DNA of 64,000 nucleotides from Diadema setosum (GCF_964275005.1 NC_092701.1:37587020-37651019); one strand, 5' to 3'. Shown: positions 24,401-35,752, numbered from the stretch's first letter. Made by a program: numbers and translations. The notes: generated from the letters alone by a model not told the origin.

Positions 24401-26548
24401 GAAATTGAAATGTGGTTTATATCTAGTAGCTGCACCTTCGTGGAAACTAGTAAGGGAAGTCACAGGTCAATTAGAGAAAGCTCCTGTTTAAGATATCCAT
24501 AGCTGTACAGGTTTGTGATGATTATTTAGAATTGTGAGAGATTATGTTCCTGCTGTGTTGCGTTTCTCCAACAGGCACATTCCCTGATCAGTGCAAGGAG
24601 TTGTCTTAAGTTCCATCCTGTCACTAATGCAATGGGCAACATTCGCTACAAGGAGCCAGACTGCATCAAGCCTGTAGAGCTGGGGTGAGTTGAACACTGC
24701 TGGATAAATTCCAACTGCCAATTTAACCGATATTCATATTCTTGCATACTGCTTTGGCAGTTTATAAAAAGATGTACAGTGTAGACATTTAAAAAAACAA
24801 CCCCCCCCAAAAAAAACAAAAAAACAAACAAAACAAAAACAAACTAGAAATGTCGCTATGGCAACTGGTATGCCTCCGCCATAATGCATGATTCTCCTAA
24901 TAGGTCTATAGTACATGTGGACAATGTGTGATTACATTTTCACAAAACTGGCAAAATATCAAAATGACATGTTTGTCACAAAAGTGTTGAATGTTCACCT
25001 TCCTTGACATAGGTTTAATTGGACGAATAGGAGAGCACGTATTTGGGGATTGAAGGACTTTAACTTGACTTTGACCCTTTCATAAGTTTATGCCTTGAGT
25101 AAGTTTCAAGGTATGGAGAAAAAATGCAATTTCTGTATTGAATAGTAAATTGTTACCATTTTCATCTGGCCATTGACCCTAAAACTCATAAGAGAATTAC
25201 TGTCAGGCAGAACATGCATAAATATGTACTTAGTTTCATGATAACTTGAGCCACTTTCGAGATATGGAGGAAGAAGTAAGTTCAGCACTTTCACTTGATC
25301 TTTGACCTTTTGACCTTTTTGGCAAAAAACAAAAAACAAAAACAAAAACAAAACTTTCTAGAGAATCACTATCAGGTTAAAAATGCATACACGAAGTTTA
25401 AAAAAAAAAATCCTGCTGGCATTGCACAAATATGAGGGAAATAGTAAAATTTTGAAGTGTTGCCCTTGACCTTTGACCCCTGACCTTTGACCCCATGAAC
25501 CCCAAATTCCCTAACTAATCACTGCCAGTCAGTACATGCATATATACTATGTTCCATGAAGATACCTTGAACTATTTCCAAGATACAGAGAAAAAAGTTA
25601 AATTTCACATTTTTTACTTGACCTTTTGACCTTTGACTGCATGATCCCAAACTTTCACTAGAGAATCTTGATTGAGTAATACATGTATACACTAAGTTTC
25701 AAGAAAATATCTTCAGGCATGGCGTAGATATGGGGTAAATAGTAAAATTTTAAGCATTTGACCTTGACCTTTTGACCTTTGACCTTGAGCATGTGCACCC
25801 AAAAGTTGATAGGCACAACCTCACCCCCTAATACACATACATGCCAAGTTTCATTAGGATACCTCGAAAGGTTTTGGTAGTTACCCTGTCCACAAAATTC
25901 ATTACGGACGGACGGACGGACGGACAACCCGAAAACATAATGCCTCCGGCACCACTTCGTGGCGGAGGCATAAAAACTGTACAGATCAGATACAGGGGAG
26001 GTAACAAATGTTGCACAATGGAAGTTTGTGTGCTTTCTCTGACAAAAAGTCAAGTTTGTTGATCAATCTGTTTGCATTTGCCATTAAGTTCCAACATTTG
26101 TACTAGGTACTGACAAAACATGCTGTTTCATCAGAAATGAAGGGAAGCTGTTACCATGTACAATTTGTAATTGCGATGTGATGTAAAACAACATACATGT
26201 ACCTGGTTGTGGCATGAAACATACTTTGCATATAACCATGTCTTCCACTTGGCTCCTCAACATCTCACTTTTAGCAAACCTGTGAAACCCAAGAGTGAAG
26301 AGAGCAAATTCATGGCATCCTGGATGGCCAAGGGGAGTAAGGGCGGTGAAAAGAAGAGCCCCTCGGCCAAGGTAGAAGGAGGCGGAGTACTCAAAGCAAT
26401 GGAGATGAAGAAGGAAAAAAAATGTGCTGCTGGTGGTCCCCTGAGCAAGTGGCTTGTGAAGAAGGAAAAGACTGAAGAAGAGGATTCAAAGAAAAGAGTC
26501 ATAGTAAAACAAGAACAGCCATCTCCAAAAAAGAGCAGAGTTCAATAG
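18383..26548 (+). CDS. HMCES: HMCES, abasic-site processing protein (SRAP domain)
   Basis: Seven coding exons: 18383-18402, 19916-20182, 21822-22058, 22770-23004, 23570-23719, 24575-24684, 26275-26548. All have GT-AG introns and phases that close exactly, giving 430 residues (human 354). The family covalently traps abasic sites in single-stranded DNA through Cys2, exposed after Met1 removal, forming a thiazolidine crosslink that shields the site at replication forks. Seen here: MCGRTV start with Cys2; 'WGLVPAW' near 127; NCRSE (Asn147-Arg149); 'GFYEW' with Glu178, equivalent to human Glu127; 'LTMAGLFD'; 'HHRMPAIL'; 'FHPVT' with His317, equivalent to human His210. The fold therefore looks catalytically complete. 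Oddities are an 18-glycine run and a Gln/Ser-rich stretch inserted at about residues 38-75, an acidic insertion near 201-224, and a Lys-rich C-terminal tail with two short WM/WL motifs. A polyadenylation signal lies 41 bp after the stop. Confidence 0.95.
18656..19165. repeat. Telomere-like tracts in HMCES intron 1
   Basis: Degenerate CCCTAA-type repeats at about 18670-18705 and TTAGGG-type repeats at 19117-19152, in opposite orientation. Other short shared segments lie between them. Probably parts of a decayed repeat and not former telomeres. Confidence 0.5.
19916..20182 (+). CDS. HMCES: HMCES coding exon 2
   Basis: 267 bp, acceptor TTAATTTCAG, donor GTAAGT. Encodes residues 7-95 plus two bases. 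'LRRACTY' and 'RPGWRN' match the human 'LTRACAY' and 'PEWRD'. 'SYNIAPAS' matches 'SYNKSPQS'. The polyglycine lies between these blocks. Confidence 0.92.
20007..20060 (+). repeat. (GGA)18 microsatellite encoding polyglycine
   Basis: Eighteen consecutive glycine codons, almost all GGA, within HMCES exon 2. A near-pure trinucleotide run like this is expected to vary in length between individuals. Confidence 0.95.
21475..21568. mobile_element. 94-bp palindromic TTAA MITE, copy 1
   Basis: Starts TTAACCTGTT and ends AACGGGTTAA, with an inner 'GAGTCCCGAGAATACTAGGG' hairpin-like segment. A second, better-preserved copy is at 58720-58812. TTAA at both outer edges followed by CCYG resembles piggyBac-type ends. 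Confidence 0.65.
21822..22058 (+). CDS. HMCES: HMCES coding exon 3
   Basis: 237 bp, acceptor TTCTGGAAG, donor GTATGT. Carries 'PVLLSCKHF', 'MTWGLVPAW', 'NNCRSEGMLEKASFKGPFER' and 'CVVLVDG', the core of the SRAP active-site channel. Confidence 0.93.
22770..23004 (+). CDS. HMCES: HMCES coding exon 4
   Basis: 235 bp, acceptor AAATCTACCAG, donor GTAACA. Begins 'FYEWKK' with the catalytic glutamate, then an acidic insertion (EEEEE), then 'HRLLTMAGLFDKWHPP'. Confidence 0.95.
23570..23719 (+). CDS. HMCES: HMCES coding exon 5
   Basis: 150 bp, in phase at both ends. 'LYTYSVITVES' and 'LHHRMPAILDGEEEIKAWL' closely match the human protein. Confidence 0.95.
24575..24684 (+). CDS. HMCES: HMCES coding exon 6
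   Basis: 110 bp, acceptor TTCTCCAACAG, donor GTGAGT. Contains 'LKFHPVTNAMGN' with the active-site histidine. Confidence 0.95.
24844..25973 (+). mobile_element. DR1-rich dispersed element, full copy in HMCES intron 6
   Basis: Head 'TGTCGCTATGGCAACTGG' plus 'TATGCCTCCGCCATAATG'. Body of about five diverged internal repeats, each ending in TGACCTTTGACC-type sequence (25467, 25481, 25773 and variants). Tail (CGGA)n, then 'CATAATGCCTCCGGCACCAC', closing with 'TGGCGGAGGCATAA'. The head and tail share an inverted ATGCCTCCGCCA. Non-coding. Confidence 0.85.
26275..26548 (+). CDS. HMCES: HMCES coding exon 7 (C-terminal tail)
   Basis: 274 bp, acceptor CTCACTTTTAG, stop TAG. Lys/Glu-rich disordered tail with 'FMASWMAKGSK' and 'GPLSKWLVKKEK'. 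The second resembles the human C-terminal 'GLLEQWLKREKEE', where a PCNA-interaction motif is reported. Confidence 0.92.
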
Positions 26549-26588
26549 GAAGAAATGCTTTCATCCAGTGAGATGACATTCTCTCTGC

Positions 26589-26594
26589 AATAAA
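26589..26594 (+). terminator. HMCES polyadenylation signal AATAAA
   Basis: AATAAA 41 bp downstream of the stop codon. A second AATAAA is at 26689-26694. Confidence 0.65.
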
Positions 26595-26699
26595 CTCTTT
26601 GTCATATACAGTACATGCCTTGTCCACACTAGGGCCAAGTTGTGGGATGACAACGAAGGATAACACTAATGCTAACTTTATAAACTGAAATAAAAGAAG

Positions 26700-28935
26700 A
26701 ACTTGGCTCTCTTTATGAGGAGAATTCAGGTGGAAGTGTTTGTGTATTTAGACTTCATCTAGGTACAATGTGAGTTGAAGCAGCAGGTAAATCAGTACAA
26801 TATACATGTAATTCAGTTTGTGTTGATGTGAATGACTGCAAGTCACTCCAGCATGTAGCATTCATGTTTCAGTGCTGTCTTCAGTATGTGTGCACAGCCT
26901 TGGAAAGTGCTACAAGCACTGTACACTGTACATAACATAATTATTTTACCCAGTGAAAGATGATGTTCATTAGAAGCTGTTTAATTGATGTACAGAAGTT
27001 TTGATACGTGTACAATATATTTTTAGGTTAAAAGGGTGCATGAGATATTTTTGACTTGCAAACAGAAATTGTAGGAAAATATTCTACTAATCACTTCCCC
27101 CTATTCCACTGATTGTACAGAAGCCCAAGTAGAGCTGCAGTTGATTGTACGACCAGTACAGCTGTATTAGTCATAACATTGATGGTGACTGGCATGAAGG
27201 GAACATACAAGTTTGTACAGAATGTTTTATCCAAAGACATTTGATGGCATTTCAAAAACTGTGATGAAGGGACTGGAGTGGCTCAGCATCAGCCATGCAG
27301 TCAAATGGCTCAGATTTAAGTCCTATTTGCCCAAATTGTGTATATCATAAAGGTAGATTAAATCAAGTTCATGATTTCAATTTATTTCATGGATTAAAAA
27401 CTAGTGCAAAGTACAATGTTCATGCAGCTTTCACATGCCCATGTTAGCATGCATTTATTGTTGTTTGACCAGCTTGTGCTGTAGATCTCTATGGTTCACT
27501 TTGTGTACAGATAACCCCAGCTAATGTGAAGGCAACATACATAATGTAATATTACACATACAAGCCACTTTTTCGATACAACCATGTATCAATATTCCTG
27601 CAAGGGGTTTGCTTAATGACATACAATTTTGTTAGCATAATACCTGTCCTATGCATTTTACATTACCCATATCAATGGAGAAAAAGAGTACAATATTGTT
27701 TCCAATATTGTACTCTGCTGTCAATATCGCACTCAAATGTTTCTTTATACGCATGCGCAGTATCGCTTGCAAAGAAAGCAAAGTGCAGTGGCATTGCGCG
27801 ATGAGGTTGAGAAATGCGCGATGAGGTTGAGAAATGCCATAGGAGTACACGTAAATCGTCTGTGCTGTCTGCGGCCAGCATACAAGTTGAAAGGTTAGAT
27901 TTTGTAAACAATATAATGGTGAGTGAAACCCTTTTTCATTTTTTGTTTTTTGGAAATTGAATGTGGTGTTGTCGTGGAAATTGGTTTGTATGTGTAATAA
28001 TAATAATACTGGATTTCTTTCGTGGTATATCAGATATATTGCATTCATCAACATGAATATGTCTGATATACCACTCAAGTGCATCCAATACATATATAAA
28101 TATTGACCAGGAAGAGATAGTTTATAGATAACAGCAAAAGATTGTTGGTATACTGATTTCAAACACTTGATGGATAATCCATGATTGGGGGACATTCATT
28201 TGAAGTAATGTTTAGCTTATAAGATTAAATTTCATTATTACCCACAGTAGAGGGAGCAATCACTATGTTGTCCTTTTTTAAATAAGACTTTTGTGGAGTT
28301 TGCTTTGAGCCAGCCTGCTTCTTTGCAAAAAGCATGTACATTATCACCTACAAATGAAAAGGCATTGCAAAAATGCATTTAACAGTGGGAGATAAACCTC
28401 TCAATTATAAACATTGTATAAAAGTACCTTCCTGAGTTTTGCCTACATAAAGAACTGTGTTTTTGCAGCCTTAGTACAAAACATTAATTTCACTCAGCAT
28501 CATGTTGTATTCACCTTGATTCAGTTGTCTGCCTAATTATTATTGAGACAGCTTTATTTATTTGATTTTCTAGTTGGATCTCTTTGTGACTTCATAGACT
28601 ACATCGTACCCACTGTCTCCTCTGTTCACAAGATGTTTTACAGGTCAATATCTTGCCTGTAAGGGCGGTTCTAGTCTGGTGTTTCCTGTAAACTTATTCA
28701 GAAGTGGAGGCAAGTTCCACATGTGTAAATGTACGTGCATAATATGCTGAGAGAAGGAGCCATGGATAAAAAGTGGGCATACTATTCAGTGTATTGACCT
28801 CTCATTGTTTTTCTTGTGTGTTTGTGTGTGTTGTTGAATTGGGACAAGTACACTCATAGACCTGTAATACAGGTGGTGACATTGCACAAGTTTAGGTCAG
28901 CAAAGGGGAATACATGTACAGTGTAACCCTTTAAT
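26700..28935. other. Intergenic, no gene recognised
   Basis: A perfect 13-bp-arm hairpin ('GAGTACAATATTG' and its complement) lies at about 27687-27716. A 20-bp 'GCGCGATGAGGTTGAGAAAT' tandem pair is at 27796-27836. A short palindromic stretch ('GGTATATCAGA' and its complement) spans 28023-28073. No coding signal. Confidence 0.45.
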
Positions 28936-28939
28936 ATGT

Positions 28940-29193
28940 CGTCGCTGGGGTGACAAGACCTCGTATCTCAAAAATGTCAAAAAATTTTTTTTTAGCTTTT
29001 ATTCTAATGGTCAAATAATGGGTCAAGTGATGTCTTGGCCAAATCCTAACTGTATAATACTCCAAAAATGAAGCCACCATGACATGTCAAAGAGAAGGCT
29101 TTCCCATTCACTATAGTGCTTTGGCCGCCATTTTTTTTGCTCTCCTGAACATTTGACAATTTTGAGATACGAGGTTTTGTCACCCCAGCGACG
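28940..29193 (+). mobile_element. 254-bp MITE with 4-bp target duplication, copy 1
   Basis: Starts CGTCGCTGGGGTGACAAGAC and ends in its near-complement (GTCACCCCAGCGACG). ATGT flanks both ends (28936-28939 and 29194-29197). The second copy, 34011-34257, is in the opposite orientation. Confidence 0.85.
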
Positions 29194-29269
29194 ATGTACT
29201 TGTATAAATTATAGTGACAAGCTTACACTTAAAAAAAAAAATACAATGTAGCAACACTCATTGTTATTA

Positions 29270-30499
29270 GTCCATGGGCCAAGACCCGAAAAATGGGTTA
29301 TTGGTACCACCCGAGGTGGCAAAACCTCTTTGGTGTAATTTTGTTTGTCGGGCATAGATATGCTTATCAAGCTATGATAGCATTTCCAAATGAGTAGCTT
29401 AGTCATGATAAATGAATTTTTAACCAATTTGGTCTCGTTTTTATATCCCTATACTTCTGAATCGAAACTAACCGCTATACAAAGATGAGCACTGTCTTCT
29501 GTATGTCCACAGGTGTTCTGTTGTAAACGCGGTGCGCTCAGTCTTTATTCAAGGCAGCGAAGGGAATATCCAAAGGGTTATGATGTCCACAGCTGTCACG
29601 AGGTGCGCTTAGTCTTTATCTAGACCAATGTACCGTTATCATATCTAAAGTTCCTAATAAAAGGGATTATCTATCCTGTTTTTTTACCACCCTCTGAACA
29701 AATACATCAGTTTAAAAAAAAAAATCACTCTGTTCATTTACAATTCTATTTATTATAATGTATTGTAGTGTACCGGTACATTGTTTTTGCATTATCTTTC
29801 ATTGTTGGATGGAAATAAAGCGACAGTGACGGGGCATTAGCGTTTCCACCACAGCGTTTTCACCGGAAAATGATGAATAATTGAAAAATACGGCAAAACC
29901 CACGAGGAATTGCTTTTTTGTTTGTTTTTAGATAAAGGGATATACAATTGTACTAGTACACTGTATCATAAGCTTTGGATATTCCTTTCGCCGTCTTGAA
30001 TAGAGACTAAGCGCTGTGGACATCATAACTTATTTGCCCCAACCGTATAACAGCAGACACATAGTGCGCATAAAAATAATTGTAAAAAGTATTTTTTTTT
30101 AATTGATTATGTGTAAAATAATCATATAAAGATAAAGGCGTAAATATTCATATTTGAATGACGCGCCTCAAATACAAAAACAACAACAAATAACAACATA
30201 ACATTTGAATATTCCCTTCGCTGCCTTGAATAAAGACTAAGCGCACCGCGTTTACAACAGAACACCTGTGGACATACAGAAGACAGCGCTCTTATTTGTA
30301 TAGCGGGTAGTCTCCATTCAGAAGTATAGGGATATAACAACAAGACCAAATTAGTTGAAAATTCATTTATTATGACTAAGCTACTCATTTGGAAATGCTA
30401 TCATAGCTTGATAAGTATATCTATGCCCGACAAAACAAAATGACACCGAAAAGGTTTTGCCACCTCAGATGGTACCAATATCTGGCCTGGCCCATGGAC
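29270..30499. mobile_element. 1.23-kb foldback element with about 300-bp inverted arms
   Basis: Arms 29270-29570 and about 30200-30499 are reverse complements, starting GTCCATGGGCC, flanked by TA on both sides. A second, inner inverted pair lies at about 29575-29625 and 29975-30030. Non-coding. Confidence 0.8.
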
Positions 30500-30653
30500 T
30501 ATATAGAGGCTTTTACATGTGCCTGATGGCTAAGAAAGAAATGTACTGCAGATGTTCAATAAGTATATTGATTTTGTGATCATGACTAAACATTAGGTCA
30601 GTTTGTGGTCTATGTGAAAGAAGCAGATTGTGGATTCCAAATTGACTAACATC

Positions 30654-31422
30654 TTAATCCTAACCAGGCTGGGCTTTTTGGCCTGTTCTGTGGCTGGGGG
30701 AGGGTTGATTCAACCCCCCCCCCCCCCCCCCCCCCCGAGATCTCGGCTGTCGATCGCGCAATCGTCCTGAAAATTGGCATGTACATTACTTGTCGCGTAA
30801 TCTACCAAATCTTAAAAGAAAAAATGGAATTTTTCATTTTTATACTTAATATTAATTAATATGTGTGAAATCATAAATTTTGCTCTAAATCAGAAAATAA
30901 AGCTAATGGCATCCTAATTTTTGGTGACATTATTCCGTGTAGCATTTGTAACAATGTACTTGAAAAAAGATATCTGGTATCAAAGTTAATTTCTTATGTA
31001 TTCTATTGTTTTATGAATTTCTTATGTATTTCTTTGTTTTCTGACTTTTTTTCTTTTCCACAAAATTCATTACAGAACCTATTTTAAGCATAATTATGCT
31101 AAAATTGATTGATTTGCAGCCATTGAAAGTGAAAACGTATCTTTTTGAATAAGGTGAGAAAACTCTATTATATTTGCATAGACTTTGTACACAAAATCAC
31201 TCTTTTAGCCATTTTCGGTCTGACAAGCATGTACATGTATAAAAGGTCGTGCAGCGTCGTAACGGTATATCTGATTTTCGCGTAAATGGTGTCATAAGCT
31301 GTGCGAGACTTGAAAGTAAAAAGTCTGTGAGCGGCGCAGTCAAAAAAATTCGCGCGGCAGAATGGTTGCAGAAAATGTCGAAGGGGGGAGGTTGATTCAA
31401 CCCGCCCCTTTTAGGGAATTAA
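30654..31422 (-). mobile_element. piggyBac-like MITE, copy c (diverged)
   Basis: TTAATCCTAACCAGG at the left and 'CCCTTTTAGGGAATTAA' at the right, with C/G-runs just inside both ends and the family's 'GAGATCTCGG' and 'TCGCGCAATCG' segments. TTAA-type edges are degraded. Non-coding. Confidence 0.65.
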
Positions 31423-31439
31423 CACAGTACAAGTACGGT

Positions 31440-31720
31440 ACTGTTTGTTTTTTCATACATTGTCTCTGTAAGCTTTACTTGTGAAAGATTTGCATTAGAT
31501 TTGCACACAATATCACAGATCTGAGCTTTTTTTGGCTGACATGCATGTACAGAACATTATGTACATGTAACTTCAGAATGGTGTCCCTGGACATTGCAAA
31601 TTTGGTCTCACAATATGCATAAAATGGCATGAAAAAAAAAAAAAAAATCTTTGTGCGTTGCGGAGCACATTGCGGAATGTGGCCCTTTGACCAGTACATG
31701 TAATAATCCGTCAATTTTTT
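31440..31720 (-). repeat. Degenerate piece of the piggyBac-like MITE family
   Basis: Shares 'GCAAATTTGGTCTCA' and a decayed 'TTGTGCGTTGCGGA' segment with the other copies, in the order expected for one internal end. No terminal repeats. An A-run is at 31632-31647. Confidence 0.5.
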
Positions 31721-32400
31721 TAATTCTTTACAAATTCCTGGATCCAGACGATGGTTCCGATAATTACCAAAATTGTGATGTTCTGTTTCTTGTGTTGTTA
31801 TCAACTTTTCCTGTAAAGTTTTATCGAAATCAATTCACAATCTTTTTAAAGTTTTTTTTGCACACAGACACAGACAAACCACTGCAACAAAAACAACCTC
31901 CTTTAAATGGAGGTTATGACTAGAAATACCTGTAGGAATGGTGATTGGCATCCAGTGTGTCAAGTTATCCTACACCATCCTAGACCACAACCATTTTGCC
32001 ACCATCAAATCTCACTGAAACCCATAGGGGCCCACATCAGGCTCTTTCATAGTTGGCCTATGTTTTATGTATTAAAAGCACATTTCGCAGCATGGGTTTA
32101 CATATTCTACACATTGTATATCAACATGAATTCCATTAAAGAAAAAAAGAGTAGGACAGAATTTTGATATTGTGTACTTCACAGAGTGATTTTAATTGAA
32201 CAAATACAATGTAGTAATGATCATAACATGATCTCCACTGGCACATTCAGCCCAAATCCTTTGATATTGTAGGTACATAACATCAACTGCAAATTTCTCT
32301 GGCCAGTTTAATTTCAACACATTTCCACATTTTGTGCATGTACTGAGTATCCGTTTAGACACTAATCATACATTTCCACATGCAATACTCTCAGGGACTA
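31721..32400. other. No gene recognised
   Basis: AT-rich sequence without repeat or coding signal that I can name. Confidence 0.4.
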
Positions 32401-32405
32401 CATTG

Positions 32406-32678
32406 TAATAATAATAATAATAATAATCATAATAATAATTGACAGTGCTTATAGCGCAGAACACAAAGTGATACGTGTAATGTCCCTATGCGCTCCAAAA
32501 AAGAAAAGATTATACATTTGTACAAAAACATGCAATTCCAATTACAGTAATGGTACCGAGCTCAATGTTTGCTTACACTGTAAACAAATGCGTTTTCAAG
32601 GCAGGCTTGAATCTACATGTATTTATATCAGTGATTTGTCTTAATTTCTGAGGTGAATTATTCCATAAGGTAGGGGCA
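32406..32678. repeat. (AAT)n microsatellite and SINE-like sequence
   Basis: An AAT run at 32407-32440 is followed by 'GACAGTGCTTATAGCGCAGA', a motif I recognise as common in dispersed animal repeats ending in AAT tails. The orientation would be - with the tail at the left. No promoter boxes seen. Confidence 0.4.
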
Positions 32679-33430
32679 TTAACCCTACAAGGGCCGAGCT
32701 TTTTTGGCTATGCTAAGACTGGGGGGGGGGGGGGGGGGGGGGAGGGGGATTCCATCCCCCCCACCCCTAGATCTCAGCCATCGCTGGTGAGATCGCGATG
32801 AAATTTTGCATGCGTGAGACCCACGTCATAATCTACAAGATTGTGTCATATGATTTTTTGAAACAATCAATTTCTAATCTTAACTAATTAATTATGCAAA
32901 TTAAGCTCACGATCATATTTTAGCCTAATTAAAAGCATTGAGAGTCTAATTTTTAATCTGTAAATCTGTTATAGCATATTCAACAATTGTACATCACAAA
33001 AACTTCCAAAACTCATTTCAATTCTTATGTATTTTATTGTTTTTCAGAATTTCTTATGTATTGCCTTGTTTTTCAACTTTTGTTTTTTTCTTTTTTTTAT
33101 TGGAAATTGTCACTGACCATTTTTCTACAATAACTAGCATAAAATTAATCAATGAAAGTGATTAATTGTAAAAATAATCAGGTTTTTATGACTTTCATGA
33201 CAGAGCACTGTTTTCCATAGGAGATGTACTCAAAATCACAAAATTGTGCCCATTTTGGGGCGACATTCCATTACAAAAGTGGGCGTGGCTTCGCAAAAGT
33301 ATGCGCAGATGTTGCAAATTTGGTCTCAAAAGTTGCGCGAGACTTGAACAAAGTCAAGGAGCCTCGCGATGAGGCCTTTTCGTGTTATAGAATTATAGTG
33401 CAAAATGTCGAGGGGGGGGTGGATTTGTTT
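32679..33430 (-). mobile_element. piggyBac-like MITE, copy b
   Basis: TTAACCCTACAAGGGCCGAG at the left end, then 'GGCTATGCTAAGAC', a G-run and 'AGATCTCAGCCATCG'. The right end has 'AAATTTGGTCTCA' and 'TCGAGGGGGGG', with the terminal CCCTTTTAGGG lost. About 750 bp and in the opposite orientation to copy a. Confidence 0.8.
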
Positions 33431-33787
33431 TATTAAATTAAATTAATTTTCTTTTTCTTCAGGCAAATCACGTCACTTTGCATATTTCTTGACTTACATA
33501 CGACTGCAACTTCACTATGGTAGTATGGGGTAAGGTCACATATTACTGCATTCTATGGCAAATGACAAGTACAAAGCAGAATAAATACAAGAATACAAGT
33601 GTGTAGCTGGTTTTTCAGCTACATATTGGCACATGGTTTTCTTTACTTTAAAAACGTGTATTGTTATCCGCTCAGTTTTTACCATTCAATATCAGAGCAT
33701 ATTGAACGAAATGCATAGGCCAACGTATTAATTCCCCATAGGCTATCGTTACTTGCCGTTCAAGATCACACCATATTCAATTCTGTC

Positions 33788-33850
33788 TCGTCTGTTGCGC
33801 GAGCGCTTGCTGAATGCGCAAACGCTTGCTAAATGCGCTAACGCTTGCTA
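33788..33850 (+). repeat. Minisatellite, about three 18-bp units
   Basis: Units like 'AATGCGCAAACGCTTGCT' repeated about three times. Confidence 0.7.
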
Positions 33851-34010
33851 CTAGTGTGCGTCGTTTCGTTACAATTCACAAGTGCGCAAACATCTTGCTA
33901 GTTGTTTGTTTCATATGCAGTTTTAGGGGCTTCCCCTGTTCAACGCTGGGATGTGACTGCCGAGTCAACTTCAAAGACGAGTAGAAGCCCGGTAATTTTG
34001 TGCAGTTTAT

Positions 34011-34257
34011 CGTTGCTGGGGTGACAAGACCTCGTATCTACAAAATGTCAAATGTTCAGGAGAGCCAAAAAACATGGCGGCCAAAGCACTGTAGCGAATG
34101 GGAAAGCCTTTCCTTTGACATTCCGTGGTGGCTTCATTTTTGGAGTAAGACAATTGGGATTTGGACAGGACATCACTTAACCCATTATTTGACCATTAAT
34201 CAAAAAAAGTCATTTTCACCAAAATTGCAGATACAAGGTCTTGTCACCCCAGCGACG
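34011..34257 (-). mobile_element. MITE with 4-bp target duplication, copy 2
   Basis: Reverse-oriented relative of 28940-29193, with ends CGTTGCTGGGGTGACAAGAC and GTCACCCCAGCGACG. TTAT flanks both sides (34007-34010 and 34258-34261). Confidence 0.85.
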
Positions 34258-34279
34258 TTATGCTTGCTCTACTCGATTG

Positions 34280-34442
34280 TATAGATGATAATAATTATAT
34301 TGGATGGCCTTGATTCATGGAATACCAGGGAATATTGCACTCGTTAGGGTCAATATTGCACTCATCTTCGACTCGGGCAAAATTGGCCCTAACTCGTGCA
34401 ATATTCCCTGGTATCCCATTCATAGCCATCCAATATAATATA
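34280..34442. mobile_element. Short palindromic MITE, about 160 bp
   Basis: 'ATATTGGATGGC' and 'CCAGGGAATATTGCAC' on the left pair with 'GTGCAATATTCCCTGG' and 'GCCATCCAATAT' on the right. The centre is 'CAATATTGCACTC' next to 'GACTCGGGC'. Target duplication unclear because the flanks are AT-rich. Confidence 0.7.
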
Positions 34443-35750
34443 ATTGTCGGATAAGCCGCATCCAGGCTGTAAAACAAAAAAACAAAGCCAAAAAAACCAA
34501 AAAAAAAAAAAAGCCGAGGGACTTCCTTCTACTCAAAACTTCATTAATATTCGACATCATTCTTGATGCAACACTTTCCTATTTCTACCTGTAGTTTAAA
34601 TGTGTTTCCAAACAAAAATTTATGTTTGTACTGTTTTAAGGTGTTTTTTTTTTTGGTCGATGAAAACTGTGTGTCACGATTCTGAATGATATTACTGTGT
34701 CTAGGACCCTACTGTGAAGAATGACTGTGCATGTGTACACTCATACACACTGTACAATTCAATAGCTGAGTATTGCGTCAAACAGTGTTACTTTGTTACA
34801 CTGCATGCGTGCAGGATTGCAATTGCCACTATGGCTATGCACATCAACTTACTCCTACACTGTGCTTTCTTTTAAACACATTTCTTTAAATGTGTGCTCT
34901 TTTTTTTTCAATACACATTTTTTTAAATGTCCTCAAAATTGGCACCAGCATCGGTGATAAGTAGGTAATGATAAAAAAGTCACTTGACTACAGAACATAG
35001 CATTGTCTGTGATCAATTCAGTGGTCGACACCCCATTGCTCATTGGCATATTGCATAGTCCCATACACGATTATGTGTGTAGGTTACGCAGGTGATTCTC
35101 TGACTTGGAAAGATAATTTGCTTGTGCTGGCGTATAGACCTCACCCCGACTTCACTGCTTTATTTTTGTTAAAAATAGTTCAGCCTTATCACCGGCGAAT
35201 ATGGTAAATTGAAACATTTCGTCTTTTATTGACTCAGTGGATTATCTAACATATTATGCTCTGTTGTCTTCAGAATGCAGAGTTGACTGTAAGACAAAAC
35301 TGGCATATTGCACGAAATGTTGGTTGAATGATCTAGCACTTCAGTAGCCAGTGTTTTTGGAAATTAAGATATAGTGTTTATGAATAATGCAGGCTGATTT
35401 TAAGCATTGGAATGGTAAATGAAGGCTAAAAAATGCTAACATACCATCCTTCAAATAAATATACACATTACCATTGCAACAGGACTGTCAAATTAACACA
35501 ATTATGCATTTCAGAACAATCTGATCTAGAGTTCTGTGAGAAAGCCACACTCTTTGTCGATGAATTTCTCTCTTAACCTTTCCACAATTCTTACTCTTGT
35601 CTTCAATCCCTTCTAGCCTTGTGGGATCAATAAAGATGTGACAGGTCAATCGTAACTTCCCTTCAATGTCTTCTTTCATCTCCTCTGTTTACCCTGACTT
35701 GTCTATCTCCCAACTATAACCATAGACATTATCTCACTTGGACAGGGAAC
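34443..35750. other. Intergenic and DROSHA 3' UTR side
   Basis: No gene. On the - strand, AATAAA occurs at 35230-35225 and 35166-35161, some 520-590 bp past the DROSHA stop. Either could end its 3' UTR, but this is weak evidence alone. Confidence 0.35.
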
Positions 35751-35752
35751 TG

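Noticed and set aside
27632-28195. A 187-codon - strand open frame, the second longest in the window
   Set aside because: No domain, no splice context, AT-rich, and it spans short palindromes and tandem repeats.
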